A DNA stretch of 64,000 nt from Legionella moravica DSM 19234 (GCF_000423305.1 NZ_KE383999.1:179667-243666), one strand, 5' to 3'. Positions 34,602 through 45,145 are shown, counted from the first letter of the stretch. Numbers and translations: made by a program. Notes: a model not told the origin generated them from the letters alone.

Positions 34602-34937
34602 GCGCATCAGAATCTGAGTGCTCATACGAGTTTTAATGCAAATGCACCAGAAGAGAATAAAATGTTGGGGACAGCAGGTGCAGATGATGATTTTCAAGCA
34701 CTTCTGCTGATTCAGGGTTTGTGAAAAACCAATTTGCATTGCTTCGCAAAGGCTCGCGATGACGTGTTTTTATGCAATTAAAAAAAATTGTTCATCGAAG
34801 CTAATATTATGATGACCATAAGATTTAAGTTTTACCTTAATTAATCATCCAAACATCATGTATTCGTGGCATTTTATTCGGTTTTCTAGTACATTAATGA
34901 GTTTGTTATTTAGAACCTCCAGAGGATTATCCAGGCC
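34602..34937. other. 336-base gap before secA
   Basis: No gene supported; in particular no SecM-like arrest peptide is seen, unlike enterics. A fragment near 34736-34764 (ATTGCTTCGC then GGCTCGCGATGACG) resembles a common dispersed palindromic sequence of Legionella-type genomes, present only as one arm. AGAGGA at 34920-34925 serves as the secA ribosome site. Confidence 0.4.
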
Positions 34938-37625
34938 ATGCTGAATACGTTGATTAAGAAAATGTTTGGAAGCCGAAATGAACGTACATTACGGCGTATG
35001 GAAAAGGCAGTATTGGCCGTCAATTCATTTGAACAGCAAATGAAGGCATTAACTGACGCAGAATTAGCTGCCAAGACACAACAATTTAAGGCGCGCTATA
35101 ACGAAGGGGAAAGCCTGGACGAATTACTTGCTGAAGCTTTTGCTACAGTCAGAGAAGTGTCTGTTCGAACTTTGGGTCTTCGTCATTTCGATGTACAGCT
35201 TATTGGTGGAATGGTTCTGCATGAAGGAAATATTGCAGAAATGCGTACAGGGGAAGGTAAAACCCTGGTTGCAACCTTGCCAGCCTATCTAAATGCCATT
35301 AGCGGCCGAGGTGTACATGTCGTTACAGTTAACGATTACCTTGCCAAGCGTGACAGTCAATGGATGAAGCCCATATTTGAATTTTTAGGTTTGACAGTAG
35401 GCGTTATTTATCCAGACATGTCGCACGCCAATAAACAGGACGCATATAAAGCCGATATCGTTTACGGCACGAACAATGAGTTTGGTTTTGATTATTTGCG
35501 CGACAACATGGCGTTTAGTCTGACAGACAAAGTTCAGCGAGAATTAAATTTTGCTATCGTCGACGAAGTCGATTCGATTCTGATTGATGAGGCGCGAACT
35601 CCTCTAATTATATCCGGAGCAGCAGAAGACAGCTCTGAACTGTATATCAAAATTAATAAACTGATTCCTCAATTAAAGAAACAGGAAGAAGAGGGCGATC
35701 AGGGTGATTATACAATTGACGAAAAGCAAAAACAGGCTCATTTGACTGATGCAGGTCACCTGCATATAGAAGAGTTGCTTACCAAGGCTAATCTGCTGGA
35801 TCCCGGTGAAAGTCTCTATCATGCAAGTAATATTATGTTAATGCATCACGTTAATGCCGCTTTAAAGGCACATGCGATGTTTCATCGTGATATTGACTAT
35901 ATTGTCAAAGACAATCAAGTCGTCATTGTCGATGAGCATACTGGCCGTACCATGCCTGGAAGACGTTGGTCTGAAGGCTTGCATCAGGCTGTCGAGGCAA
36001 AAGAAGGTGTGGCAATCCAGAATGAAAATCAGACTCTGGCTTCGATTACATTCCAGAATTTCTTCCGTATGTACAATAAATTGTCGGGTATGACGGGTAC
36101 AGCCGATACCGAGGCTTATGAATTCCAACAGATTTATAACCTTGAAGTAGTGGTGATACCAACCAACAAGCCCATGATGCGTAAAGATGAGGCAGATTTG
36201 GTTTATTTAAATCAATCGGATAAATACCAGGCAATAATCGAAGACATTAAGGAATGCAGTACTCGTAAGCAACCTGTTCTGGTGGGAACTGCATCGATTG
36301 AAGCATCTGAATATTTAAGTCAGCTTCTGAAGAAAGCCAATATAAAACATCAGGTACTCAATGCCAAATTCCATGAAAAAGAAGCGCAAATTATCGCTGA
36401 AGCAGGCCGTCCTGGTGCAGTTACCATAGCAACCAATATGGCTGGTCGTGGAACGGATATCGTTTTGGGTGGTAGCTTGTCCGCTGATTTGGCTCAATTG
36501 CCTGACACGGCAACTGATGAAGATAAAAAGGCACTTAAAACGGAATGGCAAAATCGTCATGATGAAGTTTTGGCATCTGGCGGCTTAAGAATTATTGGTT
36601 CGGAGCGTCATGAATCTCGTCGTATCGACAATCAATTAAGAGGTCGTGCTGGTCGTCAAGGTGATGCCGGAAGCAGTCGATTTTATTTGTCGCTTGAAGA
36701 CAATCTAATGCGTATTTTTGCATCGGAACGAGTAGCATCAATGATGCGTCGATTAGGAATGAAGCCAGGTGAGCCTATTGAGCATAGTTTGGTAACTAAA
36801 GCGATTGAAAATGCGCAACGGAAACTTGAAGGGCATCATTTCGATGTCAGAAAGCAGCTTTTGGATTATGATAATGTCGCAAACGATCAGCGACAAGTGA
36901 TTTATACCCAACGCGCTTCGATTATGGAGATGGCCGACACAGAAGAAGTTGTTGCAATGATGAGAGATGAAGTCATCAATAGTCTTGTTGATACTTATAT
37001 CCCTCCGCAAAGCCTGGAAGATCAGTGGGATCCGAAAGCATTATCTGATGTTTTGTTGGATGAGTTCAAAATCAAAGCCCCGGTTCACGAATGGATCGAT
37101 GCAGATCACAGTATTCAGCCTGAGCAAATCAAAGATAAAATTCTTGCTTTGGCAATAGAACACTATGATGAAAAAGTAAGAAAAACTGGCCGGCCTGTTA
37201 TCTCTCAATTTGAGAAATCTGTCATTTTGCAAACCCTGGATAACCATTGGCGTGAGCATCTGGCTGCAATGGATCAATTGCGTCAGGGCATCCATCTGCG
37301 TGGATATGCTCAAAAAGATCCAAAACAGGAATATAAAAAGGAAGCGTTCAGTCTCTTCACTATGATGCTGGATAACTTAAAATATGACGTCATCAAGTTA
37401 CTCTTATCTGTCGAAATTCAAACTGAAGAAGATGCCAATGCAGTTGAAGAGCAACGTCGTGCAGAGCAAATTCGTAAAATGAATTTGCAGCATGAGAATC
37501 CTAATAGCAAAGAGGATCAGCTTGAACAAACATTCAGACGCCACGAAAAGAAAACGGGTCGAAACGATCCTTGCCCTTGTGGTTCAGGAAAAAAATATAA
37601 ATCCTGTCATGGTAGTTTAGTGTGA
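34938..37625 (+). CDS. secA: Preprotein translocase ATPase SecA
   Basis: An 895-residue motor of the Sec pathway. Walker [13 protein letters not shown] (about 102-113), [30 protein letters not shown], the [10 protein letters not shown] motif of NBD2 and [11 protein letters not shown] are all present. The C-terminal zinc-binding SecB-docking motif [17 protein letters not shown] is intact. Peripheral inner membrane. It overlaps mutT by GTGA, as in the conserved secA-mutT neighbourhood. Confidence 0.97.
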   Translation: MLNTLIKKMFGSRNERTLRRMEKAVLAVNSFEQQMKALTDAELAAKTQQFKARYNEGESLDELLAEAFATVREVSVRTLGLRHFDVQLIGGMVLHEGNIAEMRTGEGKTLVATLPAYLNAISGRGVHVVTVNDYLAKRDSQWMKPIFEFLGLTVGVIYPDMSHANKQDAYKADIVYGTNNEFGFDYLRDNMAFSLTDKVQRELNFAIVDEVDSILIDEARTPLIISGAAEDSSELYIKINKLIPQLKKQEEEGDQGDYTIDEKQKQAHLTDAGHLHIEELLTKANLLDPGESLYHASNIMLMHHVNAALKAHAMFHRDIDYIVKDNQVVIVDEHTGRTMPGRRWSEGLHQAVEAKEGVAIQNENQTLASITFQNFFRMYNKLSGMTGTADTEAYEFQQIYNLEVVVIPTNKPMMRKDEADLVYLNQSDKYQAIIEDIKECSTRKQPVLVGTASIEASEYLSQLLKKANIKHQVLNAKFHEKEAQIIAEAGRPGAVTIATNMAGRGTDIVLGGSLSADLAQLPDTATDEDKKALKTEWQNRHDEVLASGGLRIIGSERHESRRIDNQLRGRAGRQGDAGSSRFYLSLEDNLMRIFASERVASMMRRLGMKPGEPIEHSLVTKAIENAQRKLEGHHFDVRKQLLDYDNVANDQRQVIYTQRASIMEMADTEEVVAMMRDEVINSLVDTYIPPQSLEDQWDPKALSDVLLDEFKIKAPVHEWIDADHSIQPEQIKDKILALAIEHYDEKVRKTGRPVISQFEKSVILQTLDNHWREHLAAMDQLRQGIHLRGYAQKDPKQEYKKEAFSLFTMMLDNLKYDVIKLLLSVEIQTEEDANAVEEQRRAEQIRKMNLQHENPNSKEDQLEQTFRRHEKKTGRNDPCPCGSGKKYKSCHGSLV

Positions 37626-38017
37626 AGGTAGCAGTTGCGATAATTACTGATGAACAGCAGCGCATTTTAATCACCCAACGTCCTTTCCATGTTCCGCATG
37701 GAGGATGTTGGGAGTTTCCTGGCGGTAAGCTGGAGCAGGATGAGTCTCCTGAGGCAGCTTTAGTTCGTGAAGTACGAGAAGAGATTGGTCTCACTGTGTT
37801 AAATTCACATTATCTTGGCGAGATTAATTATCAATATTCAGATAAAACGGTTCAGTTAATTGTTTTTCATGTGACTCATTTTATTGGTAAACCTCGCTGT
37901 AAAGAGGGGCAATTGGCTATGAAATGGATTCATAAAGACAATCTTAATCCTGAAGAGTTTCCTCAAGCTAATTTGGCCATTATCAATCTGATTCAAAGTT
38001 CAGAAACAGTTGTATGA
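37622..38017 (+). CDS. mutT: 8-oxo-dGTP diphosphatase MutT
   Basis: A 131-residue Nudix hydrolase that removes 8-oxo-dGTP from the nucleotide pool. The Nudix box is complete: [18 protein letters not shown] continuing into REEIGL (about 38-60). Start GTG 37622 overlaps the secA stop. Length and position after secA match MutT. Confidence 0.93.
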   Translation: MKVAVAIITDEQQRILITQRPFHVPHGGCWEFPGGKLEQDESPEAALVREVREEIGLTVLNSHYLGEINYQYSDKTVQLIVFHVTHFIGKPRCKEGQLAMKWIHKDNLNPEEFPQANLAIINLIQSSETVV

Positions 38018-38042
38018 TTTCCCATAGTTGTATTTGATTCAT

Positions 38043-38771
38043 TTATATAAAATCAAGCAGCAGGGGGGAATGATCGGATACTTCATCATCCATCACCCTG
38101 AATTGATTGATCTTAATTTCAGGTGAGGTCAGAATGTAGTCCGCAAACTTCTCTTCTTTAGTATAAAACCGAGTTCTGGTTGAGCGGATGTTGTGTGTTT
38201 TGACTAAATTAATCATCCCTTCTTCAAGAATATGCATACTTTCTGTATCAGGTCTTAAATTGAAGTCACCACACAATATTTTAGGGGTGTTTAGGGTATC
38301 CATAAATTGGCGAATACGATGAGATTGATTTAATCGCTCAGGTGTATCTTTTTTTCCTTTACCATTCCATAGTCCATGAACATTGAGTATTGAATAAGGC
38401 TTGTTGTTAATTTCACATTCAATCCATTGCAAATTCCTATCATGATTGTGTCCAATTCCTGGATAATGTTGTTTCTGATGTATATTAATTTCTCCTTCAC
38501 TAATAATATCGATGTTATTTTTGATTAATATGGCAATCCCATATACATTTTCAACGGCGGGTTTAAAAATCGCATAATGATTGGGAAGTAAACGTTGCAA
38601 ATCGGAAAAAATATTAAAACTGATTTCGCGTTCTTTGTCTGCAAGTGTTCGATGTGCGTTGTAATAAACTTCCTGAAGGCAGAAAATGTCTATATCCCTG
38701 TTGTTATGAATAAATTTCAACAGAGGATTTCTCAGATGACCACCCCAAATGTTTAAAGTAATTAATTTCAT
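38043..38771 (-). CDS. Cytoplasmic endonuclease/exonuclease/phosphatase family protein
   Basis: A 242-residue EEP-fold protein without signal peptide. Motifs: KLITLNIWGG, IFCLQEVY (metal Glu), LNVHGLWNG, LCGDFNLRPD and DHSPLLLDF (final catalytic His). It would cleave phosphodiesters, substrate unknown. It is convergent with mutT and follows zapD in the same direction, an unusual intruder in the secA-mutT-zapD-coaE block. Confidence 0.83.
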   Translation of the reverse strand: MKLITLNIWGGHLRNPLLKFIHNNRDIDIFCLQEVYYNAHRTLADKEREISFNIFSDLQRLLPNHYAIFKPAVENVYGIAILIKNNIDIISEGEINIHQKQHYPGIGHNHDRNLQWIECEINNKPYSILNVHGLWNGKGKKDTPERLNQSHRIRQFMDTLNTPKILCGDFNLRPDTESMHILEEGMINLVKTHNIRSTRTRFYTKEEKFADYILTSPEIKINQFRVMDDEVSDHSPLLLDFI

Positions 38772-38804
38772 TTATAAACCGATCTCTTATCGAAATTGAA
38801 GTGG

Positions 38805-39551
38805 TTATAATTGGCAGAATGCTATTTCCATATCTACTGATTGGTCCCTAATTTCTTGAGCAGTAGTTAATTCATAGAGTCTGATCGTTAAACTATTATG
38901 TCCTAGTTGCAGTTTTGGCGTGATTCCCATGGATTTATCCATTTTCAATAAAATCAGGTGATTAGCCGATTTAGGCGATATATTGTGCTGATAAAAGCCA
39001 TTACACGCGGTTATTGGATTGTATTGGGCTGCCTCTCTCAGTAAGGATAAATAAATTCTAACGGTATCTTCCAGATCTTTTAATGAAGTGACCCATTGGC
39101 TAATGTTCTTCTGTCTGAGTTGCGCATCAGATTCAAACCAAAGGACCAGTTGAGGCGAATTAAACTCACATTCTTTGGTGTTGGGATGATGAATTTGCCG
39201 TAATGTTTTAAGGAATTCATCATCATGTATGGAGTTGTTAAAACGGCCTGGGACATGATTTAAAATATGTATCTGAGTTGCTAAATCATCAAAAAGCACC
39301 ATATTATCGAATACGTTAATTTTTTTTAATACATGCTCAATTCGAATCAATTCTTTGATAAAACGGCTTTTTAATTCAGGTTTTTCAACAAGATTAATGA
39401 TTTCAATAATATTTTTTAAAGCAAATCGATGTATTACTTCATGTGATTCACTACACGCTTGATTAATCGTTTTAAATAAATACTCTAGCCGTAGTGCTAT
39501 TCGTGGTAAGAAATGAGTTGCAAGTTGAAAAGTAATTGTGTTGTTATACAT
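38805..39551 (-). CDS. zapD: Cell division protein ZapD
   Basis: A 248-residue FtsZ-bundling factor of the ZapD/YacF (DUF1342) family. Family landmarks: RIALRLEYLFKTI near the N-terminus, the polar segment IHILNHVPGRFNN, ECEFNSPQLVLWFES, NGFYQHNISP and the closing strand IRLYELTTAQEI. It normally lies directly next to coaE (coaE-zapD); here coaE is 2.9 kb away with an IS remnant and a glycosyltransferase gene between. Confidence 0.87.
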   Translation of the reverse strand: MYNNTITFQLATHFLPRIALRLEYLFKTINQACSESHEVIHRFALKNIIEIINLVEKPELKSRFIKELIRIEHVLKKINVFDNMVLFDDLATQIHILNHVPGRFNNSIHDDEFLKTLRQIHHPNTKECEFNSPQLVLWFESDAQLRQKNISQWVTSLKDLEDTVRIYLSLLREAAQYNPITACNGFYQHNISPKSANHLILLKMDKSMGITPKLQLGHNSLTIRLYELTTAQEIRDQSVDMEIAFCQL

Positions 39552-39839
39552 ATAATAAAGCCATCCTTAGCATAATCTGACCTTCTGCATTGAGTACTTT
39601 GATCAATTTGATTGACTATTTATTTAAAATTACCTGAGAATTTAGGTGTAACAGGTTAGTCTTTGATTTTTAAATACATATAAGTAACTAAAGTACGAAA
39701 GGTTGATTTGTGCGTTTAGACTATCATAAAAGATATTGAAAATAAAAGAGTTCTTGGTACTGGCAATCAAAAATGAATATTAAATATCAAGCCAGGTCGC
39801 TGATCGCATTCTTATCAAGGCCGATTCTAAATGCTCCAG

Positions 39840-40259
39840 CACGGCTGTCCCATTAAAAATATGACGTCTTTCCGAGCGTAGCGAGGAATCTCCTGCAAGG
39901 TTGCACGATCCCATTAAAATGCGGCCATTAAAATCATATCAAGAGTTAAGTCTCCCCAGCCAGCCTTTTTCTGCAGGCGCCTAATGTTCATATCTTTAAA
40001 TTTCTTTTTGGTATTTTGTAACCTGTTCAAAATAATATGCCGAACCATCGTCCTATTTTCAGGAGCATGATCTTTGCGTGCGAGAGAATCCTCTTCACGT
40101 AATGTAATGTCCAAGACCCCATGTAGACTGTTCCCGACAGCCCAGTGACTACGAATAGTCTGAGCAATTTGTTTAATGCATTAATTCAGATTGTGCCAAT
40201 TTGCAGGAGATTCCTCGCTACGCTCGGAAAGACGTCACATTTTTAATGGGACAGCCGTG
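39840..40259 (-). mobile_element. ISAs1-derived deletion element, copy 2 (420 bp)
   Basis: Inverted ends of nearly 60 bases (left begins CACGGCTGTCCCATTAAA, right ends TTTAATGGGACAGCCGTG) with an interior that is the C-terminal part of an ISAs1-family transposase on the minus strand. The N-terminal two-thirds is deleted. Same orientation as copies 1 and 3. Confidence 0.9.
39914..40180 (-). pseudogene. C-terminal fragment of ISAs1-family transposase
   Basis: Reading in frame from about 40180 gives IKQIAQTIRSHWAVGN, SLHGVLDITLREEDSLAR and KDHAPENRTMVRHIILNRL, the hallmark end of ISAs1 (H-repeat) transposases, including the RSHW and the ITLREED Glu region, then a basic tail to the stop at 39914. 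No start codon or N-terminal domain remains, so it is inactive. Confidence 0.88.
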
Positions 40260-40356
40260 AATGCTCTAGGTATGTCAATGGCTCATTTTGCATAGTCATT
40301 GTATAATAAGTTATTTTCATACACAATTTGGATCCCCGTCCCTATATCAGCATTAG

Positions 40357-42324
40357 TTAATTTATACTCAACGTTCCTTTTGTTTGAAGACCTTCAAATT
40401 GCTTGGCAATTTTCTTTTCTGCCCATAAGCCAAATTTTCCGGCAGCTAGTCCAACTCCAATAGTTAATAGTGAAGAAGGAGCCAGGTTTTGTGCGATATT
40501 CACACTATGCGCTACCGTATTGCTGAATAACCGAGCAGACGATTTTGACAGTCCAACCCTCTCTCCAACTGATTGTGCTACCATGCCTACAACCAAAAAA
40601 AGCCATGATCCTGTTAAAGCAATAAAAATAAGATAGGTTGCTTGGGTAGCATAATTGGCTTGGTGTTCTGAAATATGACACATCAGTTTTAGCGCATCAC
40701 CTACCGCTTCTGGAATAGCTGCTGCTAAAGCACTGTAAGCGGCTGTTGTAGTAAGGGTTGATACTAACTTCGGACTTGAATCTGAAACACTATCAATGTC
40801 ACATAGTGCTTGAGAAAAATGAGTAGAACATACTAAACTTGGCTCACCGTTTGATAGTGAGCTACAGGTATACTCTAAGTCTCTAGGAAATGATTGACTT
40901 GTAGAAAAAAATGATGAAGATTGAAAGTTGACCTGTGTTTGAACGCATATCAAAGCGTCACTCACTTTTGAACAACTAGCAAATGTAATGTTTCTTTCCT
41001 CAATGCACGCCGTGTTCATTCTAAACTGGTGCTGCAACTCTGCCAGTTGTTTCATATGTAATTGCGCTAGCTTGCCTAGTTCGGTAGTTATTTGAGGTGG
41101 TATTGCTTTAGCTGGGAAGCATGGTTCACAGTTACTGATTAAGTTTGTATTACTTAACGATGCGGTTATGCGTGTGGAAATTTTTGAGATTATAGCTTCA
41201 TGCTCGTCAATTCTATTTCTACCTTCTTGCAACCATGATAGATCGTTATGATGAGCACTATAAAGTTTAATTAAGTCTATATAACTTGAATGAAGAGGTA
41301 CTCTATTGCCTGTCAGAAAATGTTTATCTAATCCATAATGCTCAAATGAATGGGGTACCTTTTCTTTTCTGTAATAGTCCCCTGGATAATGGGGATATTC
41401 ATTAAGAGCCACAAAAGTGGCTCCAGGCCCGCTGGTATAGATAACACTATCTTTTAACAACACCATTCGATGCGTTTTGATTATTTTATTTAATGAAGAA
41501 TCTGAACCTAGTGAGAGGATTTTATAAAATAAACTGTTCCAAGGAGAGTATTCATGAAAACTGGCACTACTGTTGGTAATACGAATGATTTCCGCGCGTG
41601 TTTGCCCAATCGATTTACCTTCTGCAAGGCTAGGAAGCTCAGAATGAAAAGGTAAAGAGCCAGACAGGAAATAAGTTAAAATAGAAGTATCTGGATGATA
41701 AGGCAAAGAACTATATAGTTTCTGTAAATAGCTAAAAGGATCTTCTCCCATTCTATAAAGTCGGCATCCATTATGTATGGTCCCTTGAATTTTCTGAATT
41801 TGGGGTAATGCATGGCTACTATTAACAACAGCTAAAATGTCATTGTTGATCGCAGGGAAGTCTATACCAAAAATTTTAAGACTGCCTAAATTAAATAACA
41901 ATGGCTTACTTACTTTAATACTCTTAGGTAGGCTATTAACATCAATTAATACATCCATATCTGAATAGATACCCAATTTATATATTGGACTTAGCCAACG
42001 TAAAATATCACTTGCTGCAGCTGGATTTCCTCCTTGTTCAACTGATTGGATAGCTTCAAGGTAGTCATCTATTAAGTTCAGCTCCTCAGTAGCAACACAT
42101 TGCGGAACAATATCAGCTAAAACATCAAATAACATAATATTAAGATCTTTACATAAATTATGAATAAACCAATCTTCTGAGGTTGACAATAATCGACGGT
42201 CATAGATTAAAAAAAGATCACAGTCCGGGTTTATAGTTCGCAAGTTTCTCAAACGAAGTTCATTTTGTAACTTTAGCGGCCCAATCCAGATTTTTACATG
42301 TTTATTGGTAATTAAATCATACAT
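40357..42324 (-). CDS. DXD glycosyltransferase with C-terminal hydrophobic domain, candidate effector
   Basis: A 655-residue protein. Residues 1-300 fit the toxin-like glycosyltransferase fold: KIWIGPLKLQNELRLRN, CDLFLIYDRR, the AAASDILRWLSPIYKLGIY block (102-120) and SDMDVLID with DMD at 122-124 as metal motif. Residues about 380-540 are polar and Ser/Cys-rich; about 540-640 hold two or three hydrophobic stretches (YLIFIALTGSWLFLVVGMVA, LLTIGVGLAAGKFGLWA) suggesting membrane attachment in a host. No signal peptide. The gene is flanked by an ISAs1 remnant and sits inside the zapD-coaE block, pointing to insertion. It shares little with the other glycosyltransferase beyond the core motifs. Target and donor unknown. 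Confidence 0.8.
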   Translation of the reverse strand: MYDLITNKHVKIWIGPLKLQNELRLRNLRTINPDCDLFLIYDRRLLSTSEDWFIHNLCKDLNIMLFDVLADIVPQCVATEELNLIDDYLEAIQSVEQGGNPAAASDILRWLSPIYKLGIYSDMDVLIDVNSLPKSIKVSKPLLFNLGSLKIFGIDFPAINNDILAVVNSSHALPQIQKIQGTIHNGCRLYRMGEDPFSYLQKLYSSLPYHPDTSILTYFLSGSLPFHSELPSLAEGKSIGQTRAEIIRITNSSASFHEYSPWNSLFYKILSLGSDSSLNKIIKTHRMVLLKDSVIYTSGPGATFVALNEYPHYPGDYYRKEKVPHSFEHYGLDKHFLTGNRVPLHSSYIDLIKLYSAHHNDLSWLQEGRNRIDEHEAIISKISTRITASLSNTNLISNCEPCFPAKAIPPQITTELGKLAQLHMKQLAELQHQFRMNTACIEERNITFASCSKVSDALICVQTQVNFQSSSFFSTSQSFPRDLEYTCSSLSNGEPSLVCSTHFSQALCDIDSVSDSSPKLVSTLTTTAAYSALAAAIPEAVGDALKLMCHISEHQANYATQATYLIFIALTGSWLFLVVGMVAQSVGERVGLSKSSARLFSNTVAHSVNIAQNLAPSSLLTIGVGLAAGKFGLWAEKKIAKQFEGLQTKGTLSIN

Positions 42325-42498
42325 ACATTTACTCTTTTAGTGGTCTGTGTACACCAGGTTGGTTCTGTCACAAATTGGAGTTTACACCTGATACATGGTT
42401 CTGCCGGTATTTTAGGGGCTGTTGATAAGAGTGCTCCTTTAATCTACGCTCTGCACCTTATGCGCTGAATCTCGTGAATATCCTGACTGCATTAGCGA

Positions 42499-43107
42499 TC
42501 AAAGGGAGGTTTGTTTCAGTGATTTTAAATATTTTGAGTGTAGGCGGAGTACGGCTTCTTTTAATTCTGAAAATCCTGAATCATTAATAATCACGTCATC
42601 TGCGATTTTCAAACGTTCGTTGATTGCAGGTTGAGTCGATAAAACAGCCATCGCTTGTTCTCGGGTGCAGTGATCACGTTCCATCACACGGAATAACTGA
42701 ACTTCCAATGGAGCTGTGACTAATAAAATTTTGTTAAGATAAGGATAGTGCTTTTTATCGAGCAAGAGAGGTATTTCGACAACAGAATAAGGTGAGGTGC
42801 AGTTCTTTATTTTTTGTTCCAATTGGTGCCTGATGAGTGGATGTAGCAGGTTTTCCAGCCACAGTCGTTCTTCAGGCTGAGAAAAAATAAGCTCCCTTAA
42901 ATGCCTTCTATCCAATTCATTGTTTGCCAAAAGGGTTTGGGAGCCAAAGTGATTGACTATCTCATAATAGGCGGCAGTGTTTTTAGCTGTCAATTCTCTG
43001 GATACTTGATCTGCACTGAATACTTCAATTCCCAAGTCAGAAAAAATCTGTGCAACAGTTGTTTTACCGCTAGCTATATTACCTGTTAATCCAATACTGT
43101 AGATCAT
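42499..43107 (-). CDS. coaE: Dephospho-CoA kinase
   Basis: A 202-residue P-loop kinase phosphorylating dephospho-CoA in the last step of CoA synthesis. Walker A GLTGNIASGKTTVAQIF (6-22), VFSADQVSREL with the substrate-binding Asp, PLIRHQLE, VVEIPLLLDK and the lid RVMERDHCTREQAM are present. It overlaps the upstream Cys-rich gene by ATGA (43104-43107), the last gene in a run from bioA. Confidence 0.94.
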   Translation of the reverse strand: MIYSIGLTGNIASGKTTVAQIFSDLGIEVFSADQVSRELTAKNTAAYYEIVNHFGSQTLLANNELDRRHLRELIFSQPEERLWLENLLHPLIRHQLEQKIKNCTSPYSVVEIPLLLDKKHYPYLNKILLVTAPLEVQLFRVMERDHCTREQAMAVLSTQPAINERLKIADDVIINDSGFSELKEAVLRLHSKYLKSLKQTSL

Positions 43108-43550
43108 GGAAGGTTCAATCCTTCATTAAAATTTTTGCAGGTTACCATATTAATGTAACAGGTATCCGGTACGCTGCTGTTTTCTCTACAATAAGCTTTT
43201 GCAGCAAGCGCAGCATCATCTCGTTGAGGGTAAAAATTACTATTCCATGGAACAGCAGTTTGATCCATGGCGGTACAGCGCCAGAGAGGTTTGGTACTCA
43301 TGCCCATATAAAATCCTTCACAATTGGATTTGGACGCCTTGCAACTGGTGGGAAATTCACTTTCTTTTTTGCACATGGAAAAGGCGATGTTCAGGGCAAC
43401 CTTTTGATAACTGTTTCTCGCCGTCCATTGTTTATTTGCTTTGTCTTGGGTAATGCATTGCCAATAAGTTGAATTTTCATTTTCAGAAGCAGAAAATCCA
43501 GAGCAAGGAAAGCAGAGCAAAACAAGCAAACAACACTTAGCATAGTTCAT
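43104..43550 (-). CDS. Secreted Cys-rich protein with two tandem repeats
   Basis: A 148-residue protein with a signal peptide (CCLLVLLCFPCSGFSA). The mature part is two copies of an approximately 50-residue unit: YWQCITQDKANKQW...CKKESEFPTSC...NCEGF and LWRCTAMDQTAVPW...CRENSSVPDTC...TCKNF. Each has four Cys in matching spacing, suggesting two disulphides per unit in the periplasm. I recognise no named family (DUF4189-like at most). It overlaps both neighbours by four bases. Confidence 0.8.
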   Translation of the reverse strand: MNYAKCCLLVLLCFPCSGFSASENENSTYWQCITQDKANKQWTARNSYQKVALNIAFSMCKKESEFPTSCKASKSNCEGFYMGMSTKPLWRCTAMDQTAVPWNSNFYPQRDDAALAAKAYCRENSSVPDTCYINMVTCKNFNEGLNLP

Positions 43551-45145
43551 CTTTTTTCTCCCTGTAAAAGAGTTACTAATCGGTCAATTGGCAATGCTTT
43601 TGAAAAATACCAACCCTGTAGAAATCGCACGCCATTGTTTGATAAATAATCAACTTGTTCTTGTGTTTCAACGCCTTCTGCGATGATAATTAAATTTAAA
43701 CCTTTTGCCATTTGTATTATGGCATCATTTAACGATTCTGTAATTGCTTTGGTACCTATAGCCTGTATAAAGAGTTTATCGATTTTTAAATAGTCAAATG
43801 GAAAATGTTGCAGGTAACTGATGCTCGCGTGTCCTGTACCGTAGTCATCAACGGCCAGTGAGTAGCCCATATCTCTTAATTTGTTCATTGATCCTATGAA
43901 CGCACTGTTATTTTTATCCAATAGTTCTCGCTCAGTCAGCTCAAATATAATTTGCTTTGGTGATATGGAAAATTGCTGAGCTAATTGATTGCACTGGGTA
44001 AAAAATAAAGGATATGCAAAATGCAGTGCTGAAAGATTATAAGCAATATGAAATTCGTTATCTTTTTGCAGTATGGATTGAGTTTCTTTCAATGAAATTT
44101 CTATAATTTGAAGTGTTAAAGGAACTATAAGCCCTGTAGTTTCAGCCTCTGGAATAAAAAAATCGGGCATAATGAGTTGATCCTCACTATCTCGCCATCT
44201 AACAAGGACTTCTACTCCACTAAAGGAACCTTTCTGACAGTTAAATAGTGGCTGATATTCGGGATAAAACTCATTATTTTTTATGGCAAGTTTAATTGCT
44301 CCCTCCAGGGAGTAGCGTTTGGTAATGATTTTTTTTAAAGCATGGTAAATTAATGTGGAGCAGATCAGAATAATCAGGGATACCAAAAGCTCATAATAGA
44401 TGAGATTACTGATTAACGTTTGTCGATTCTCTGTAATGGCAACCACCATTCCGTCGATACTATGTACTTTTTCCGAGACGTACAATTGGTTGGCCTTTGC
44501 TTCTGTTTGTACTTCGATTTTTTGACTTAATTTCCAGAGAGCACTGCCATCAGCACGTTCAACTCTAATAACATTCTTTTTCTCAACATTATTATGTAAA
44601 GCGACTGAATTGATACTGATGTCTGATACCTTAAGTGTATTTTGCAAAATAGACGATAGGACAAGGATCCCAATACGATAGTTGCCCATTTTTTGTTGGA
44701 TCAGATACACGGGTTGGTCGAAAAGGGGTAATTCATAAGGTCCTGTCAAAGAACGAGCGTGAGGTGTTGATGAAATCACAGTGTCATTATTGGGCAAGGA
44801 AGAACAGATTAATTGCTGGTTTTTATCGCTAATCGAAATCCCGGCTATATTCATATTATTTAAAGTAATATGCTCTAAATACGGATACAACTCGGATTGA
44901 CAATCAGAAAAGCTGCTACCATAAACTGGCAAGGTATATACTTCCTGAAATAAATCTTCAATAAATCCATCAACACGATTACTTATTTTTGTCGCAATAG
45001 TAGATACTTGTTCGTAAGTCCTGTTAATACTTAAATACCAGTTGAAGTATAGGGACAAGGCAAGAACAATAACTGTAAGGATAATCCAGAAATATTTAAA
45101 TTGTCGAATTATAAGCTGGGATATATCTTTTAATACATTACTCAT
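43547..45145 (-). CDS. CSS-motif membrane EAL cyclic-di-GMP phosphodiesterase
   Basis: A 532-residue inner-membrane protein. TM1 (about 17-38), a periplasmic CSS-type redox/sensory domain (about 40-235; SDCQSEL and LICSSLP supply the Cys pair), TM2 (about 240-262), then an EAL domain (about 280-525): the EAL signature appears as EVLVRW, followed by FELTERELL, VDDYGTGHASISYL, LKIDKLFI and AEGVETQEQVDYL. The metal-binding Glu, Asp pair, Lys and second Glu are present, so activity on c-di-GMP is plausible. There is no GGDEF domain. It overlaps bioA by 8 bases and the next gene by four. Confidence 0.88.
   Translation of the reverse strand: MSNVLKDISQLIIRQFKYFWIILTVIVLALSLYFNWYLSINRTYEQVSTIATKISNRVDGFIEDLFQEVYTLPVYGSSFSDCQSELYPYLEHITLNNMNIAGISISDKNQQLICSSLPNNDTVISSTPHARSLTGPYELPLFDQPVYLIQQKMGNYRIGILVLSSILQNTLKVSDISINSVALHNNVEKKNVIRVERADGSALWKLSQKIEVQTEAKANQLYVSEKVHSIDGMVVAITENRQTLISNLIYYELLVSLIILICSTLIYHALKKIITKRYSLEGAIKLAIKNNEFYPEYQPLFNCQKGSFSGVEVLVRWRDSEDQLIMPDFFIPEAETTGLIVPLTLQIIEISLKETQSILQKDNEFHIAYNLSALHFAYPLFFTQCNQLAQQFSISPKQIIFELTERELLDKNNSAFIGSMNKLRDMGYSLAVDDYGTGHASISYLQHFPFDYLKIDKLFIQAIGTKAITESLNDAIIQMAKGLNLIIIAEGVETQEQVDYLSNNGVRFLQGWYFSKALPIDRLVTLLQGEKR

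Larger units (their letters stand above)
39830..40269. repeat. 10-base target-site duplication around IS remnant 2
   Basis: AATGCTCCAG (39830-39839) and AATGCTCTAG (40260-40269) flank the element directly and differ at one base. Confidence 0.75.

Noticed and set aside
34736..34764. Fragment resembling a dispersed palindromic repeat (GCTTCGC...GCGATGACG)
   Set aside because: Only one arm is visible, so I could not show it is a complete element.
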